A stretch of 64,000 nucleotides of DNA. Source: Eremophila alpestris peregrina. Taxonomy: Eukaryota > Chordata > Aves > Passeriformes > Alaudidae. Position numbers and translations under genes: made by a program. This document shows, in pieces, positions 22,730-34,905 of the stretch. The notes under the pieces are model-generated. The model did not search any database and had not been told where the DNA came from. It saw nothing but the letters and a program-made list of their open reading frames with translations. How positions within the stretch are numbered: the stretch's first letter is position 1; the number at the start of each line of letters is the position of its first letter. The stretch lies in NCBI GenBank assembly GCA_009792885.1, contig WMCF01000025.1, positions 5,959,227 to 6,023,226 of the forward strand, written 5' to 3'.

Positions 22730-25700
22730 CCAATACAATATTCTTCAAATTTTCTGCAATATACTTTCTCCTTTCTTTAAATGTGAATATCTGAGAACTG
22801 CATTATCATTTTAGAATATAACACGTATATAATTAGGATAATCACTAGCAGTATCTGCTTGCAAGTTAGCATTCATTATTCATACAGACTTTTTTCTCTA
22901 AGACAACTGCACTGCCATTCAATTCTTACCTTATTGTATGCTTGCAAGAAAATGGATCAAAACAGAATACAAGTGCATGTTCTGAAGAGAGACAAACCCC
23001 ATTATTATCCGGCAATTCACCATCATTTCTTTACAACTTCACCTACTTTCCAGTGCTAATGTAAATCTTACAAACCCCACATTCCTCTGGGCAGCAAAAG
23101 ACTTCAGGAATTTTTAGTGTCTGTATGCAAACACACACCAACCCTTACTGAACAATCTCTTCTAGCATCACGGTATTTATATTAAAAAAATCCCAGCTTT
23201 AACATACAAATAGAAATACCTTACATATGACTTGTTATTTACAATATATTAACAACTTAGCATTTGGTGATGGGGAAAATATTTTTTTAAGGTTATGTTC
23301 CCTCCTCAAACAGTAAGGTTTTGTGTTTCCTGCAAAATGGGAAAGCTGCACAGTAGTGTATGGTTTACTGAGTGACATCTACAACAAGAAGAAGGGTATT
23401 TTTGGCAGTTAAAATGATATTGCTTCAAATCTGTAGATATTCTCAGATGGCTGGAGCAGGCAGCAATCAATCTTTGTTTAAACACACCCCTCAAGTTAAT
23501 GCTGTTAATTAGGACAATTGGCTCTGGCTGAGATGACTGAGATCCTAAGCTCTTCCTGAGCAGCAAACACCAGTCAATATGAATGATGACTCACTGAAGC
23601 TAGTTTGTTTTCTGGTAGACTGTTTAACAAGTGAGTCAATAGCTCATGTATTTAAAATCATGTTTTCTTTGTCATAATAAGTCACAGCCTCAAATACAGT
23701 GCACCACAGCAGCATAAGCTGAAAGCACACAGATGTGGCCAAGTGTAAGAAAAGGAAATGCTACAATGGAAATGAGAAAGTTTCACTGGACATTCAGGGT
23801 GCTCACAATTATCTTTACAAATTCTAGTAGATGAATCTACACTGGTAGAAAAACAAAGACTTAAGTAAAGGAGATTATACATTAAATGTTTCCCAGTTTC
23901 TCCAAGCAAATGGTGCTGTTGCCTCTGACAAAGCAAATTATGTTTTTTTAATATTATGTCAGCTCCACCTTCAAGCCTAAAGTGGAATTGCTGTATTTAA
24001 GTCATGTCCTTATATCACTTGTATGTCCCAAGAACAGTGCTGCTGAATGTTTTCTGCTGCGTTATGCACATACTTATTAAATTAATTGGTGGCTTTACTT
24101 CATTCAATTTCTTCCAAACAGGTATAAAAATCTTTTTGGAACCCTGTTGCCTCTAGTTATCAGGAGCTTTCAGATGAAAACCCTAATTCTTGCTTTGACA
24201 AGTCTCTCAAACATGTCTGCTGAATGTGGGTCAAGAGGAACTTTGTTATTACAGAGCTTCTGATACCGAATGCAGAGTTTGGGAAAAGACCATGCAACTA
24301 TAAGTAGCTTAGAAAGGAAAATACAGAGTCATAGAGGGCTCTCAGCACCTGATTGTGAGACCTTTTAATCTCAGTATATGGGTTTCTGGAGTTTATATAT
24401 CACAGCACACAGTGAAAGCTCCCCAAATTATCTGTAAAATATGAGTTGCATTTGAGAAAGGTCTTAGAAATGGGATATCCTGGAGAAACTTCTTTTTTTG
24501 TTCTGTATCACAGTAATTTAAAAGGCCATCATTTAGAGGTAAGAAAATCTCAATCTTTCATGTTAAAAAGAGTATTACTCAAATAGTAAGATGTTCTTCT
24601 TCTGGTTTTTTTTGGTTTGTTTTAGTTTCTTTTTTGTTAAAAAATATATATAAACTAATCCAGAAGACCTGCTTGTTCCATCTGAATAGAAAAGAGGGAA
24701 AAAAAAGTCCAATTGGAAAAAAAATAAGAGAAAAGGGTATTTCAGATTAATGACTTTAGAGAAAGTGCTGAATCTTTGTTCTCAAGTACTTTGCAGGCCA
24801 GAATTTCAGCTGCCTGTTTCCTAATATTAGCTAGAAAATGCTATATAATAAACCCAACAGCAGTGCCATTTACTTGCATGGTCTCCCTTGTGGGTAACAT
24901 ACAAACTTCTTTTTATCTCTTCGTTTTTGCCTAATCCATCCCTAAAATCTCTTAGATTAAGTACATCACACAGGCAATGATTGTTTATAGTATCTCTGTT
25001 GCTGTTCTTTGAATTGCCTTTGCTCTCTGTAGTGAAAAAATGGTCATATTTCTCTAGTTCACTTATTTATTTGCCCCTTCATTCTTTTCACTTCTAGCAC
25101 TTCTAATTGTTCTTGAAATTTCTTTTGTTGATTATTCTGAAGCATAACCTCCTGTACCCATTTAAAAACAACTGTTTCCAATGCCTTGTGTTCTTTTATT
25201 GGCTATGTTATGAAATCATGGGGATTTAAAAAAAAAAAAAGGAGAGAGAAAAACCAGTTTATATAAACAGCTTGATATTTTTAGAGCACGGGGTCAAGCA
25301 GATCAGCTTTTAATTAGAAACAGATTAAACTTTGATCACTTCTGCAGAGCTCTACAGCATTGACTGAAGGTAATCCCCACAAGCTTTGGAGTGAGCATAG
25401 TTGAGGTATCTTGCCAGTGACTTTGCATTTAAAAACTTAAGGTCAGAAAGTCAAAGCAGCACGCTAAAGCTGGTAAGATTCGAAATCCTGCTGGGGCATT
25501 GACACAAATGATGTGCTGCTGGGGAACACAAAAGAAGACCAGTCCAAACTACAAATCAAGTACTGAAGTGCTCCTAAGTTCTCAAGTTCATTGATTTATG
25601 GTAATGTATGAATGCATGAATATCTCTTTTTCAGCAAAACTTGTATAAAAATAGATAGTATTGTAGCTCATATCTGAGGAAGAGAAATAATAATTTTTGT

Positions 25701-26542
25701 TTCTGAAGGTTTTGGCCACAGAAGCTAATGATAGTTTGAAATGCAGTGGAAAGGCTCCTGGGATTTGAGTAACAGTGTATAACCATAGAGCTGTTTATGG
25801 CATTTCTATAATGATCAACTTGTTTAGATTGCCTCATCCCTAATGTTTAAACATTCTCTGTGCTCATGTAGATGTGCATCTCTTAATATTGCTGACTATT
25901 GTGAAATCTCACCAAAGTTCTCTCCAAAGCAGTGCAGCCCCATGAGCAAGCCAGCAGACTCAGATTCTCTATCCAGCTCTGGAGAACTCAAATGAAAACC
26001 CTTTTTGTCTTATTTTACTCACACTTTTACGGGAATATCTTGTCTTGTAGGAGTACCATAGGTATTTGACTTACCAGAATATTCTTATTCCTTGCTGGTA
26101 TATGTTACAGGGCCTTATTTGGCTCTAAATTAAGGGCATAATGATTGGACAGCACAAATGGGCAGAGGCACTGGTGACTGCTGTAACTCTCTGGACATCT
26201 GCAGGAGAGGCTGTCAGAAATACAGTCAGGGAAGCACTAACCTTGAGGGAAGCTTTTCACTTACTTCTTCAGACTGAATTGCATTCAAGTATTTGAGATT
26301 AAAAGAAATCACTTTTGGAAGAAGCCTGCTTTTGTTAATTAATTTAAGGCATGTCTTGTCGAAGTACCATGAGATTTAGTAAGGGTACCTGACAAACTGT
26401 GTGTGTGCTACAAGAACATCCTAAGAAGATCAGTCTGATTTTCAACTTTTTCAATCTAGTGTTGATCTTTCATGTGTAATTTTTTTCCATGCTGAATTGG
26501 AATGGATTTATTTTTTTTTTCTTTATTATTATTGTGGGGTAG

Positions 26543-26567
26543 TTTGTTTTGTTTTGTTTTGTTTTTT
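26543..26567. repeat. (TTTTG)n microsatellite
   Basis: Four TTTTG/TTTG-type units in a row merge into a T-run. It is one of several T/G tracts lying on the plus strand in this half of the window. Confidence 0.75.
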
Positions 26568-27081
26568 ACTTTCAAGGTATCATCTAAGAATGCATAATAC
26601 ATGGTTAGTGTATTCCTGTGGGAAAAGCTTCTCTGTCAATGTAGAAATGAAGAAATATTGATGTTCATGAAAACCTTTTCTAGAGGAACAAATAAATATA
26701 AGTTTTATAATTTAAATTTTAAGCATAATGTTTATATTTTCTCAAGTTATTTGATTGAATGCAGTGAAAATTTGAATTGAACTAAATGAAACTAAAAATC
26801 TTGGACTTCAAGGAAGCCAGATGGCCCGATTAATGAGAACTTTATTTTCCAGGATTCCTTAAACTTAATTTTTCAGGAAAAGTTGAGAGAGTCTAAGCAC
26901 ATGCAAATGCACTGAGTTCCAACTTAGTTTTTCAGTTCAGTTTTTCAGTACACGTTATACAAAACTCTTTGGACGGGTAGACGGATGAGTTGAATTTTTT
27001 TCACCCTTTTGCAGCTGGTCTCTTGCTGAAGCTGGCGTGCAATGGCTGGCTCTTGGTGCTCCACATTTGTGTTTTTAACAG

Positions 27082-27150
27082 GCTTTCCTGGCCCTGAGGC
27101 TGTGCCCCCACGGCAGCAGCAAGCCTTGATCGAGCCAGGTGTGGCGGCAG
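27082..27150 (+). other. possible 69-nt cassette exon (speculative)
   Basis: A T-rich stretch ending TTTTTAACAG precedes it and CAG/GTGACT follows, giving acceptor and donor signals of fair strength. The enclosed 69 nt is a multiple of three. One frame is open right through, with two bases carried in and one carried out, reading as a Pro/Gln/Ala-rich segment with the core PPRQQQALIEP. No homology was recognised. The other two frames stop early. Chance remains the simpler explanation without transcript evidence. Confidence 0.12.
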
Positions 27151-27155
27151 GTGAC

Positions 27156-27174
27156 TGTCACTAGAGGGCGATGC
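27156..27174 (+). promoter_or_regulatory. CTCF-binding-like motif
   Basis: TGTCACTAGAGGGCGATGC contains the CTCF core CACTAGAGGGCG, matching the well-known CCACYAGRKGGCRS consensus. The departures are T for the first C of the core and A for S at its end. It lies in the CpG-rich pocket, where methylation could control binding. If bound, loop orientation would follow the plus strand. Confidence 0.5.
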
Positions 27175-27460
27175 ACATCCAGAGTTTCAGGAATTTTTGT
27201 CCCTCCAAAGGAACCGACAGGTCGCAGCACTGCGGGCTGCAGTTGATCCAACATAACTTGCTGCTGTTGTGGCTCCGAACTTTCTGATTAGTTGTTAGAT
27301 ATGTATGATCACGCTGATAAGAAAATATAAGAATTTGGGAAATGGCTGGGAGATCTCTGCCTGGAGTTTTACTGGAGATGCTGTGTCATTTTTATGAGTG
27401 CTTTTCTTGTTGAGCTGTGCTTAAATATTTCTTTTCCTGTGGCACCTCTTGGCTTTTTAT

Positions 27461-27490
27461 TGTTTGGTTGGTTGGTTTGGTTTGGTTTTT
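27461..27490. repeat. (TTGG/TTTGG)n tract
   Basis: TGTTTGGTTGGTTGGTTTGG followed by TTTGG and T6 is a G/T-only simple repeat of irregular unit length. Confidence 0.75.
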
Positions 27491-30400
27491 TCCTCAAGGC
27501 ATGCATGGTTCTTTTTTTCTAATTACGTTTTCTTTAAGTTATCAAAACATAAACGTGTTGATATTTTTAATTACATAAGTTCATACTTTCTTCCAATGAA
27601 CTCAGTAAATATCTTTTGCACATGTCTGACCCAGCTGGTAATGTGCAATGGGTGAGCAAAGCAGCATCTCATGCTAACTGTAATGATCTGTACAGGTAAC
27701 TATTGTTACTTAATTGCTATGAACACCTACTGGCACTTTACAGCAAAAGCTGCTGTATCAGAATAACGTGAAGTACAGTGCTGTGAAACAAAGCAAGCAC
27801 GCAGCTAGAAAAACACCAAAACCCAGCATTGTTTTAGTCCTTTTCTGTCACCATTTAAAGTGAGCATTTGCTCTTTTAAGCAGACCTCAGCAACAGTAGC
27901 ATGAACATGCCCTACGCAGGACCATGTTACAAGGACACACAGGCCAGCTGTGAAAGGAGCTGGGCTGGACAAGATAGGAGCTCCTGAACAGCCATTTATG
28001 TAAATTTTTAATGCAATTTCCTATGACTGGTATGAACTTGGCTTCTAGTAAGATTTGTCACTTGTCTATAATTAGTTGTATTTTAAGAAAAAAACAATTG
28101 TCATACTGCAAAGGTAGAAGTTTTGGCACTAAGGTTTCCACAGCTGCAGTCTTTTTTTTTCATTTTCAGGTTAAACTCCTCACAAGTTAGGGAGGTATCT
28201 GAGATGGAAATGGTACCCCATTATCTCAAAGCTTTTGTCACCATTTGAGAATTAAGAGTACACTGTTATCACAGGACCCATCAGTAAATCAGGCAAAGAT
28301 TTTATTTCTTGTGTTACCCATTATCCAAACCAAGGAACTGAAGGGATAGGCCTGCCAAATGCTCACTAGAGAAGATATACCTTTTCTACCCTCCAGTTCC
28401 CCTAAATGGAATGGGGAATCTGTTCCTTTCTAATTTTTAGCACCTTTCAAGAAAATTTATTTTGATGTCAGTATTAAAAGTCATTCTTGCAACCTTCTAA
28501 ATCAGAAAAATAGCATTGACAAGCTCATAGTTGTTATCTAAGAAAGATGAGGTTGCATTTGTAGGTTTGCTGGTATTTTCTCCCTAAGGTATCGTACTTC
28601 ATCACTTGCTGAGAGATTTAGTGACTTTGTGCTGACTGGTGCAGTGGGATTCCTAACGTTCAGATTTTGGTATCCTGCCTTACACTGGGCCACTCCGGGG
28701 GGCACCATCACTGTGGGGTGTCAGAGAGAAAATACTGGGTTTTTTTCTAGGTTTTTTCTTTTTGAATATGTTCTTTTCTAAAGACTCAGCTTGGCTGGAG
28801 AGCCATGTTTGGGAAAAGATCACTTCCAGTATAGTCAGAAGAGATATGTTTCCTTTTTGTATATACATGAAATGGGCATTTATCCAGTGAACTTCATGCA
28901 CAATTATTTCACTAGTGAGGAACAACCATGTCAAGATGTATCTCAGGTCATGTCCCTGCTCCCCAGTTACTTCTGCCTGGTCTCCCTGACAGGACTGTTT
29001 GAGATGAGAGAAAGCTGAGCAAATACTTTTAAGTTAATTAGCTCTAATAAAAAATAAACAGAGCTTCTTTTTGGTAGGGCCCAAATTCTTCCACCTTCCG
29101 AGGGCCTAACATTTTCCATGTCTTTTTTGTACCCACACACAAGCTGATGAAGGTGAGATGTCAGGCCTCTTCCTTTCCGCATAAAGAACAATTAAATGCC
29201 AGAAGATGTTTGCTTACTTTCTCTTCTTCAATCCCAATATGGAGTCCCTGCTTTACAGCAATTGTTGTATCCTGTTTCCGTGACGTCTGTGGTACACAAA
29301 GCAGTCAGCTGATGACCTTGAATCTGGCCAGATGTCATAGCACCATGTATTTTTTTCCAGTGCTATTTAACATTTGTTGTTTGCCCTAAGATAGCAAGCT
29401 GGCTTTTCTTATGGTAATTTTCTTGTATAAGTTCGTCTGTAAGAAGTTCCAATTTAAACCTGATCTGATGCAAAGAAGCTAAACCATGGAGAGGTTGCAG
29501 ATGAAGTGAATCCAGTTTTGATGCCAAGAGGAGTTTCGACAGGATCCACATACCAAATCTTCTTGAACCCTCATGGCTTGAAGAGAAGGAAATAGGTTTT
29601 TGGTGTTGGACTAATATTTGTCTTTGAAGAACCATCTCAGAGAACAGAGTCACCTTGATTTGCAATTACAATGTGAATTCTGAGGAGATTTTCATCTTGT
29701 GGTGTAGTCTTTGAACACCTAGGCAAAACTTAGGAGGAGAAAAAGTAGGAACTACTCATGGTGTGCACTGTTTTGGTACTCATCTTTGAACATTCTGTTC
29801 TGAGCTAAGGTTCAAGGCCTGAATTCTCAGATACTTTTTTTTCTCCCTGTCAGAAGTGCATGCATGACATAGCTAATTACATTTTCCTCTAAGCCTGGGA
29901 TGGAGTGGTATATGCTGCTACTTCCACAGCTTGTGGTGATTGTCACATTTGGCAACAGAGAAATAAACTGAGGTTGAGAAATAACTATTGAGTCAAACCT
30001 CTGATTTGTGCAGCTGAAACTGTGGCAGAGCCTTTGCTTAAGGTTAGGAGTTTTGACAATTATTGATTTTCATTACTTAAAATTTTCCTGAGATGTTTGA
30101 GGATCTTGGTGATTCTGTCAATGCAGTTTTACCTGGGTTGGTTATTGGTTGATTTTTGTTACCCTCAGCATAACAACTTTTGTCTACTTAAGATCCTCTC
30201 AAACAGAGGCTTTTAAATCCTAGGCTTCAGATCTCATTCAACTATATTTGATTTGAACTGATTTTCCCATCAAATAAGTCCTCCTCTGCTAAGAAAATAA
30301 AATTTGGGGAAAATGACTTTCCTCAATACCCTCTATAATGTTATAATTGTCACTAGTCTGTAAGCATCAAAACAAACCCACATCACAGTGGCTGAAACAT

Positions 30401-32850
30401 TACAACTGAAGCAGTGGCATTCCATGATTAGAGAAATGAGCTACTACAGGGTAGGTCAAGTCAGTCTGCTCTTCAGTTTCAGTTTTTTTACCCAAAAAAT
30501 AGCTAATTCTTCTGGTCATTAGGGTACTTGCAGAAATGCAGAAGGAATGGTTTTAAATTCTACTACAATGTTAAGTGTCAAACCTATCTTTGCATTTCCC
30601 CAGACAGGTATCTTTGGGGCTTTGAATTGAAACCTAATAAGAAAGAGTGTCACGTCCATGTCTAGAACTACAAATCCTTACCAAAAAAATTCTTCATAAA
30701 AAAAAAAAAAAAATTAATGGGAAAAAAAATAATTGACCAAATGTTCTTGTGAGAACTGTAAGCTGAAGCACCTACATTCTTCCATAAATTTCAATGCATT
30801 TTGATATTCTTTGATTCCATTATTAGGACCATTAAAATATCCAGTTTACAGTAAAATTAAGCAATCCCTATCCTTTTTTTTTTTTTTTCTGCTCTGGTAT
30901 ATGAACAAAGAACAATATTTGTGAAGTATTTATGGGTGTCTTTGTCAGGAAACTGGATTAGTGGTACATGTTTTAAGAACTACCTTTTTTCTTGTGTATT
31001 TTGAATAGTTGGCATTTACGTGATGCCTTATGACAGCGTGTTACCTTACTGACCTCTTTTGGCACAAAGCACTGCAATTTCTTAATTACTTTTAATCTCT
31101 TTTTAATGTCATTAGTGCAACTAGCACATTTTCTACTGCCAGTGGAAGTGACTAGTGATAATCTTAAAATAGGATGGCCTGACTGTGCCTGCTGCCTTCT
31201 TTTATCATCCATTCTTTTTTTTTTTGGAGCTCTAAAAATTGGGACAGGTAAGTGTCACAAGACCTGTCTGTCAGCTGGCACGGGAAGAGTCGAGTTGCTC
31301 ATCACAGCTACAAAGAGTGAAATTAGCCATGCCTTGAGAAATGTCAGCTGCTCTGCGTGTGGTTCATTTTGCAGCTGCACTCTCCAGAGGCAGGGAGCAG
31401 TCCCATGTGTATGAGGCAGATGAAGGTTTTTGTTTCACTGTATAAGTGCTTTAATTTCTTCTAATTTAAAGCTAAGACATTATAAGTTTTGCCAATCTCT
31501 AGGGGAAATAAAAAAGTAGTTAATACTTTTCTGTCATTCAGACTTGCCACTTCAGATACTTATTATGTATGAGAACAGGCTAATTTTGACCAAATCCATA
31601 TAATTTCTTTTAAAGAATATACCTCTACACCTCAGTGAAAGGTGCTTTCTCGGTTTTTTGTTTTTGTTTGTTTTTTTTAACAGCAGCTGCTGCTTTCTTG
31701 TGGTTTTGGGTTGGTGTATGTTTTGTTTCTCTCTGTAAACTGCACCTTTACAGGAACGACAGAGCTGAGATGGTTTGAAGTATCACCAAATCATATAATA
31801 AAAAAACCTCAGGATCAATGTTCTAATTATTACTTTTCAAGAGGAGGTGGCCAGAATACGTACTAGTGTCACCTTTATTGGTTTGGTTACTGAAGGTTGA
31901 TGATACAGCAATTTTGCATCCTTAGACCAAAAAGAACAAAGGGAAACCATCTTCTAAGAGCAATTTACTTTTGAACAGAAAGACCTCTATCTCTTCTGAG
32001 ATGCCTGCTGCATCTCTAAATTTTTAAGATACTTTCTTCATGGTAAGATTGCCTTATAGGGAGGGACTGGGTTAAATTAGACTCTGTTCTACCCATGTGT
32101 GTCTGTCTTTTTCAGTGTGATAGACTTTGGTTCAAAGTGATTCTAGATAAAGGGTAGCACAAACTGCAGTGGAGAAAGTGTGGAAATATCTCAGTGGGAG
32201 ATCTTGTACTGGGGAAGGACTTGCTTTGCCTGCTTCTGTGGACTTCTCTGAAAAGGAAGAATCAAAAATCTGCTGTTCCAGCTTTCGTATCTGAAGCATT
32301 GGCAAAGATATCACCCCCTCTCTTCCCCTCAGCTACCCCCCTTCCCCCAGTTTACATGTGCATTCATTTATGATGGCACACAACAGCAAGAAAGGAAGCT
32401 GTGAAAATGAGATCCTTTTATAAAATGAAACTTGTAAATTCATCTCCTCTAGAAATCCAAAGCATGATGTAATGCTGATCACTTTGTTGTCCTTTGAAAA
32501 GATGTCTTTGTTCTTCATAGTGCTCTGGAAGCCAAAGCTTAAAGGCTGAATTCTTCATTTGTTTCTTCTCAGGCTGAATCTTACCCAAGAGATCAACTAG
32601 ATCCAGGCCTTGTGTCAGAAGCCCTTGCAATACAGGATGAGCTCAACTTGGGAATATGTGAGAAAAGCCATGAGCTAAACGGTTTGTAGGAGAAGTATGA
32701 GAGAGAAAGAAAGATTCTTTTAAGCATCTAATTTATATTATCCCACTTCTTGGCAAATGTGCCCCGAGTACAGCATAACTCCTGGGTCCTTGAAATTCTT
32801 TTGTGCATTACCTTGTTTGTTAGACCAAGCTGATTTTTTTTTTCTTTTGC

Positions 32851-32982
32851 TTTTTTGGTTTTTTTGTTGGTTTGTTTTGTGGGGTTTTTTTGTTTGTTTT
32901 TTGTTTGTTTGGTTGGTTGGTTTTTTGGTTTTTTGGGGTTTTTTTGTTTGGTTGGTTTTTTGGTTTTTTGTTTTTTTTGTTT
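32851..32982 (+). repeat. 132-nt tract of only G and T
   Basis: From 32851 to 32982 every base is T or G, built of runs of T3-T9 split by G1-G4 with no fixed period. Translating it gives only low-complexity Phe/Trp/Val/Gly text on the plus strand and Lys/Thr/Asn/Gln text on the minus strand, so the long frames over it are not genes. It ends in TTTCTGACAG, which resembles a splice acceptor, but no exon follows that I can support. Confidence 0.95.
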
Positions 32983-33424
32983 CTGACAGGAATGGCACAC
33001 ATGCCACTTAGATGTGTTAGAAATTGCTTCTTCACTATTCACTAAAAGGAAGACATAATGATGGGAGTTAGTCACCATCCCTTGATTTCATTTATCTTGG
33101 GCTTCAGTGTCACACTCAGCCTTCTAGGAGACACTGTGTTGTGTGTCTAAGTAAATGATCTGCAGGTAACTAGAAATCTTGCATTTAAATTTAGAACTCA
33201 GCTAATATTTGAATTTCAATAAGCTGCCTGTACTGTGCATATCTTCCAGGCCAATCTATATTTCAGGTAACAGCAAGTGAACATTGAAGGTGAAACTTTG
33301 CATCATAGCATTTATTAGTAACTGTTCTTTTATTAAGTGCATTTTTATTTGCATTGTTGTAGAGTCTCAGCCTTGGACCAAAACAATAAATCTGCTCCAT
33401 CCTTTGAAAATCTTTTAATGTATT

Positions 33425-33462
33425 TGACTAGATGATGTTTAAGGCTCCTTCCAACCCTGATC
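33425..33462 (+). mobile_element. CR1 LINE tail fragment
   Basis: TGACTAGATGATGTTTAAGG and CTCCTTCCAACCCTGATC match the last 40 or so bases of CR1 before the terminal octamers, and are followed by a T-run. This extreme 5' truncation is common for CR1. Shortness leaves some doubt. Confidence 0.7.
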
Positions 33463-33768
33463 TTTTTTTTATTTCTTCAAGGAAATGGTCCTTGCAGTAA
33501 CCCTGTAACTAAGGCACTCTAATTTTCTGCGCATATGGCTTTCTGTCATAAAATAAAAATAAAAGCTCTTCTAGAATGTTCAAAATGCATTTAGGGAAAG
33601 GTCTTTTACTATCACAGAAATAGGACACTTGCCAACTGCATCCACCAACAGCTGCTCCGAACTTTTTTTACAGCATTTTCTGAAAATGGTGTATTAGGTT
33701 GTGTAGGTCTATGAATTTTGATTGAAATTCTGATTTTCAGAGCCAAAGTAAATGGTGAGATTAAGAGC

Positions 33769-33829
33769 ACTATTAGCAGTAGTACTCCATTAGCTAGCAG
33801 TACTATTAGAGTAGTACTCCATTAGCTAG
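33769..33829 (+). repeat. tandem duplication of a 28-29 bp unit
   Basis: The unit at 33769-33797 and its copy at 33802-33829 are identical except for one extra C after ACTATTAG in the first. They are separated by CAGT. Both contain AGTAGTACTCCATTAGCTAG. The near identity suggests a recent replication-slippage duplication. Confidence 0.9.
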
Positions 33830-34424
33830 TTATGCAGCCCCTTTGTATTAAGCCTAGAGGTGGAATTCAATGAAGAATTGTAATTAAAAGGACAGTTTGG
33901 AAGAGGAAATGGTTTTATATTTGGACATTTTCCTTTGCCTTGTGGAATTGTATATTATGAGCAGCTTACCTGCATTGAAGCAGCTGCCCACACTGGAAAC
34001 CGTGAAATGGTGTTTCTTGATGGGGTTGGCCCCTTTCTAAGGAAAAGTGAGTTTTTGCATATATTTAAAAAAACATGTTCGTATATTATATCTATAGGCC
34101 TCAGCTCTCATTTCACTCCCAAAATTCTAATTGTGAAAAGTTTAGCTGAATTGGTCTGGAAATTCATTATTCAGCAAGTCCAGGTGCTGTTGTCATCTGT
34201 ACCTGAACCAAATGCTTACATGTTTGAATCTCATGAGTTTTTGAAAATTGAATATCTAGCAAAGTTTGCAGTCTCACTTTCTCTTAATGAGAGCAAGAGA
34301 GTACAAAGCACTCTGAGATCAGAAGGTGTTCAGTGCATTTTCTGGAGCATCCAAATAACACATAATTATTCAGGGCAGTGGTAAGCCAAGGGCTTTTAGC
34401 TGGCACTTAGAAAGAACTGTACAG

Positions 34425-34905
34425 TGCTTTGGGTTGGAAGCAACTCTACAGATCATCTCCTAACACCCCCTATGGCATGAGCAGCAACACCTCCCATTAG
34501 GAAAGGTTCCTCAAAGGCCAACTTGACCTTGAATATTTGCAGGGATTGTGTAACCACAATTTCTCTGGGCAACATGTTCCAGTGCCTCACCACCCTCACA
34601 GTACTTGCATTAAAGATCTGCTTTTCCTATTATCTAACCTAAATCCACCCTCCTTCCATTTAAAGCTTTTCCTCCTTGTCCTACCCCTACATGCCTTTGT
34701 GAAGTCTCTTTCCAGCTTTCTTGTCCTCCCTTTAAGTACTAGAAGGTGCTCTGATAAGGTCTCCCAGAAGCCTTCTTTTTTCTAGGTTGAACAGCCCCAA
34801 CTTTCTCAGCCTATGTACATAGGTGAGAGATGCTCCAGCCCTCTGACCATTACTTTGGCCTTCCTCTGGACTAGCTCCAGCAAGTCCATGTCCTTTTTAA
34901 GTTGG
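34425..34905 (-). mobile_element. CR1 LINE 3' fragment, minus strand
   Basis: Read on the minus strand it follows CR1 from CTTGCTGGAGCTAGTCCAGA through GGGGCTGTTCAACCTAG, then GAGACTTCACAAAGGCATGT. It ends at the 3' terminus with GATGATCTGTAGAGTTGCTT and CCAACCC. This is the only minus-strand CR1 in the window. The 82-codon open frame at 34537-34785 on the plus strand lies antisense to it and is not a gene. Confidence 0.92.

Larger units (their letters stand above)
26953..27312. promoter_or_regulatory. small CpG-rich pocket
   Basis: I count 13 CpG dinucleotides in about 360 bases (for example at CACG 26952, GACGGG, GGCGTG, CACGGC, TCGAG, GGCGGC, GGGCG, CCGAC, TCGC, GCGG). Neighbouring kilobases hold only a few each. 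It is too short and not GC-rich enough to be a standard CpG-island promoter, and no TATA or initiator arrangement is obvious. It contains the CTCF-like motif and the possible exon listed below. A regulatory element or insulator is the likelier reading. Confidence 0.4.
22730..33424. other. 10.7 kb non-coding stretch with a CpG-rich pocket
   Basis: No CR1 or LTR fragment and no convincing gene were seen. Most of it is AT-rich. The exception is 26953-27312, a CpG-rich pocket described separately. T/G-rich tracts occur near 24603-24640, 26543-26567, 27461-27490, 31655-31725 and 32851-32982. A-runs of about 12-15 lie near 25230 and 30699, and a T-run near 30871. The 31210-31400 region is richer in CAGCTG words, but nothing there could be identified. 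Confidence 0.6.

Noticed and set aside
23587..23638. Two inverted AP-1-type TGACTCA words 45 bases apart
   Set aside because: The 7-mer is expected several times in 64 kb, and others occur at 8.66 and 40.8 kb; the pair alone is not strong evidence.
32728..33078. Lys/Thr/Asn-rich and Phe/Trp-rich open frames
   Set aside because: They are translations of the G/T-only tract and its complement.
33935..34384. 149-codon open frame, the longest plus-strand frame starting with Met
   Set aside because: With roughly 5-6% stop codons per position in AT-rich DNA, one or two such frames are expected by chance in 64 kb on two strands. There is no recognisable domain, no splice borders and AT-biased content like the surroundings.
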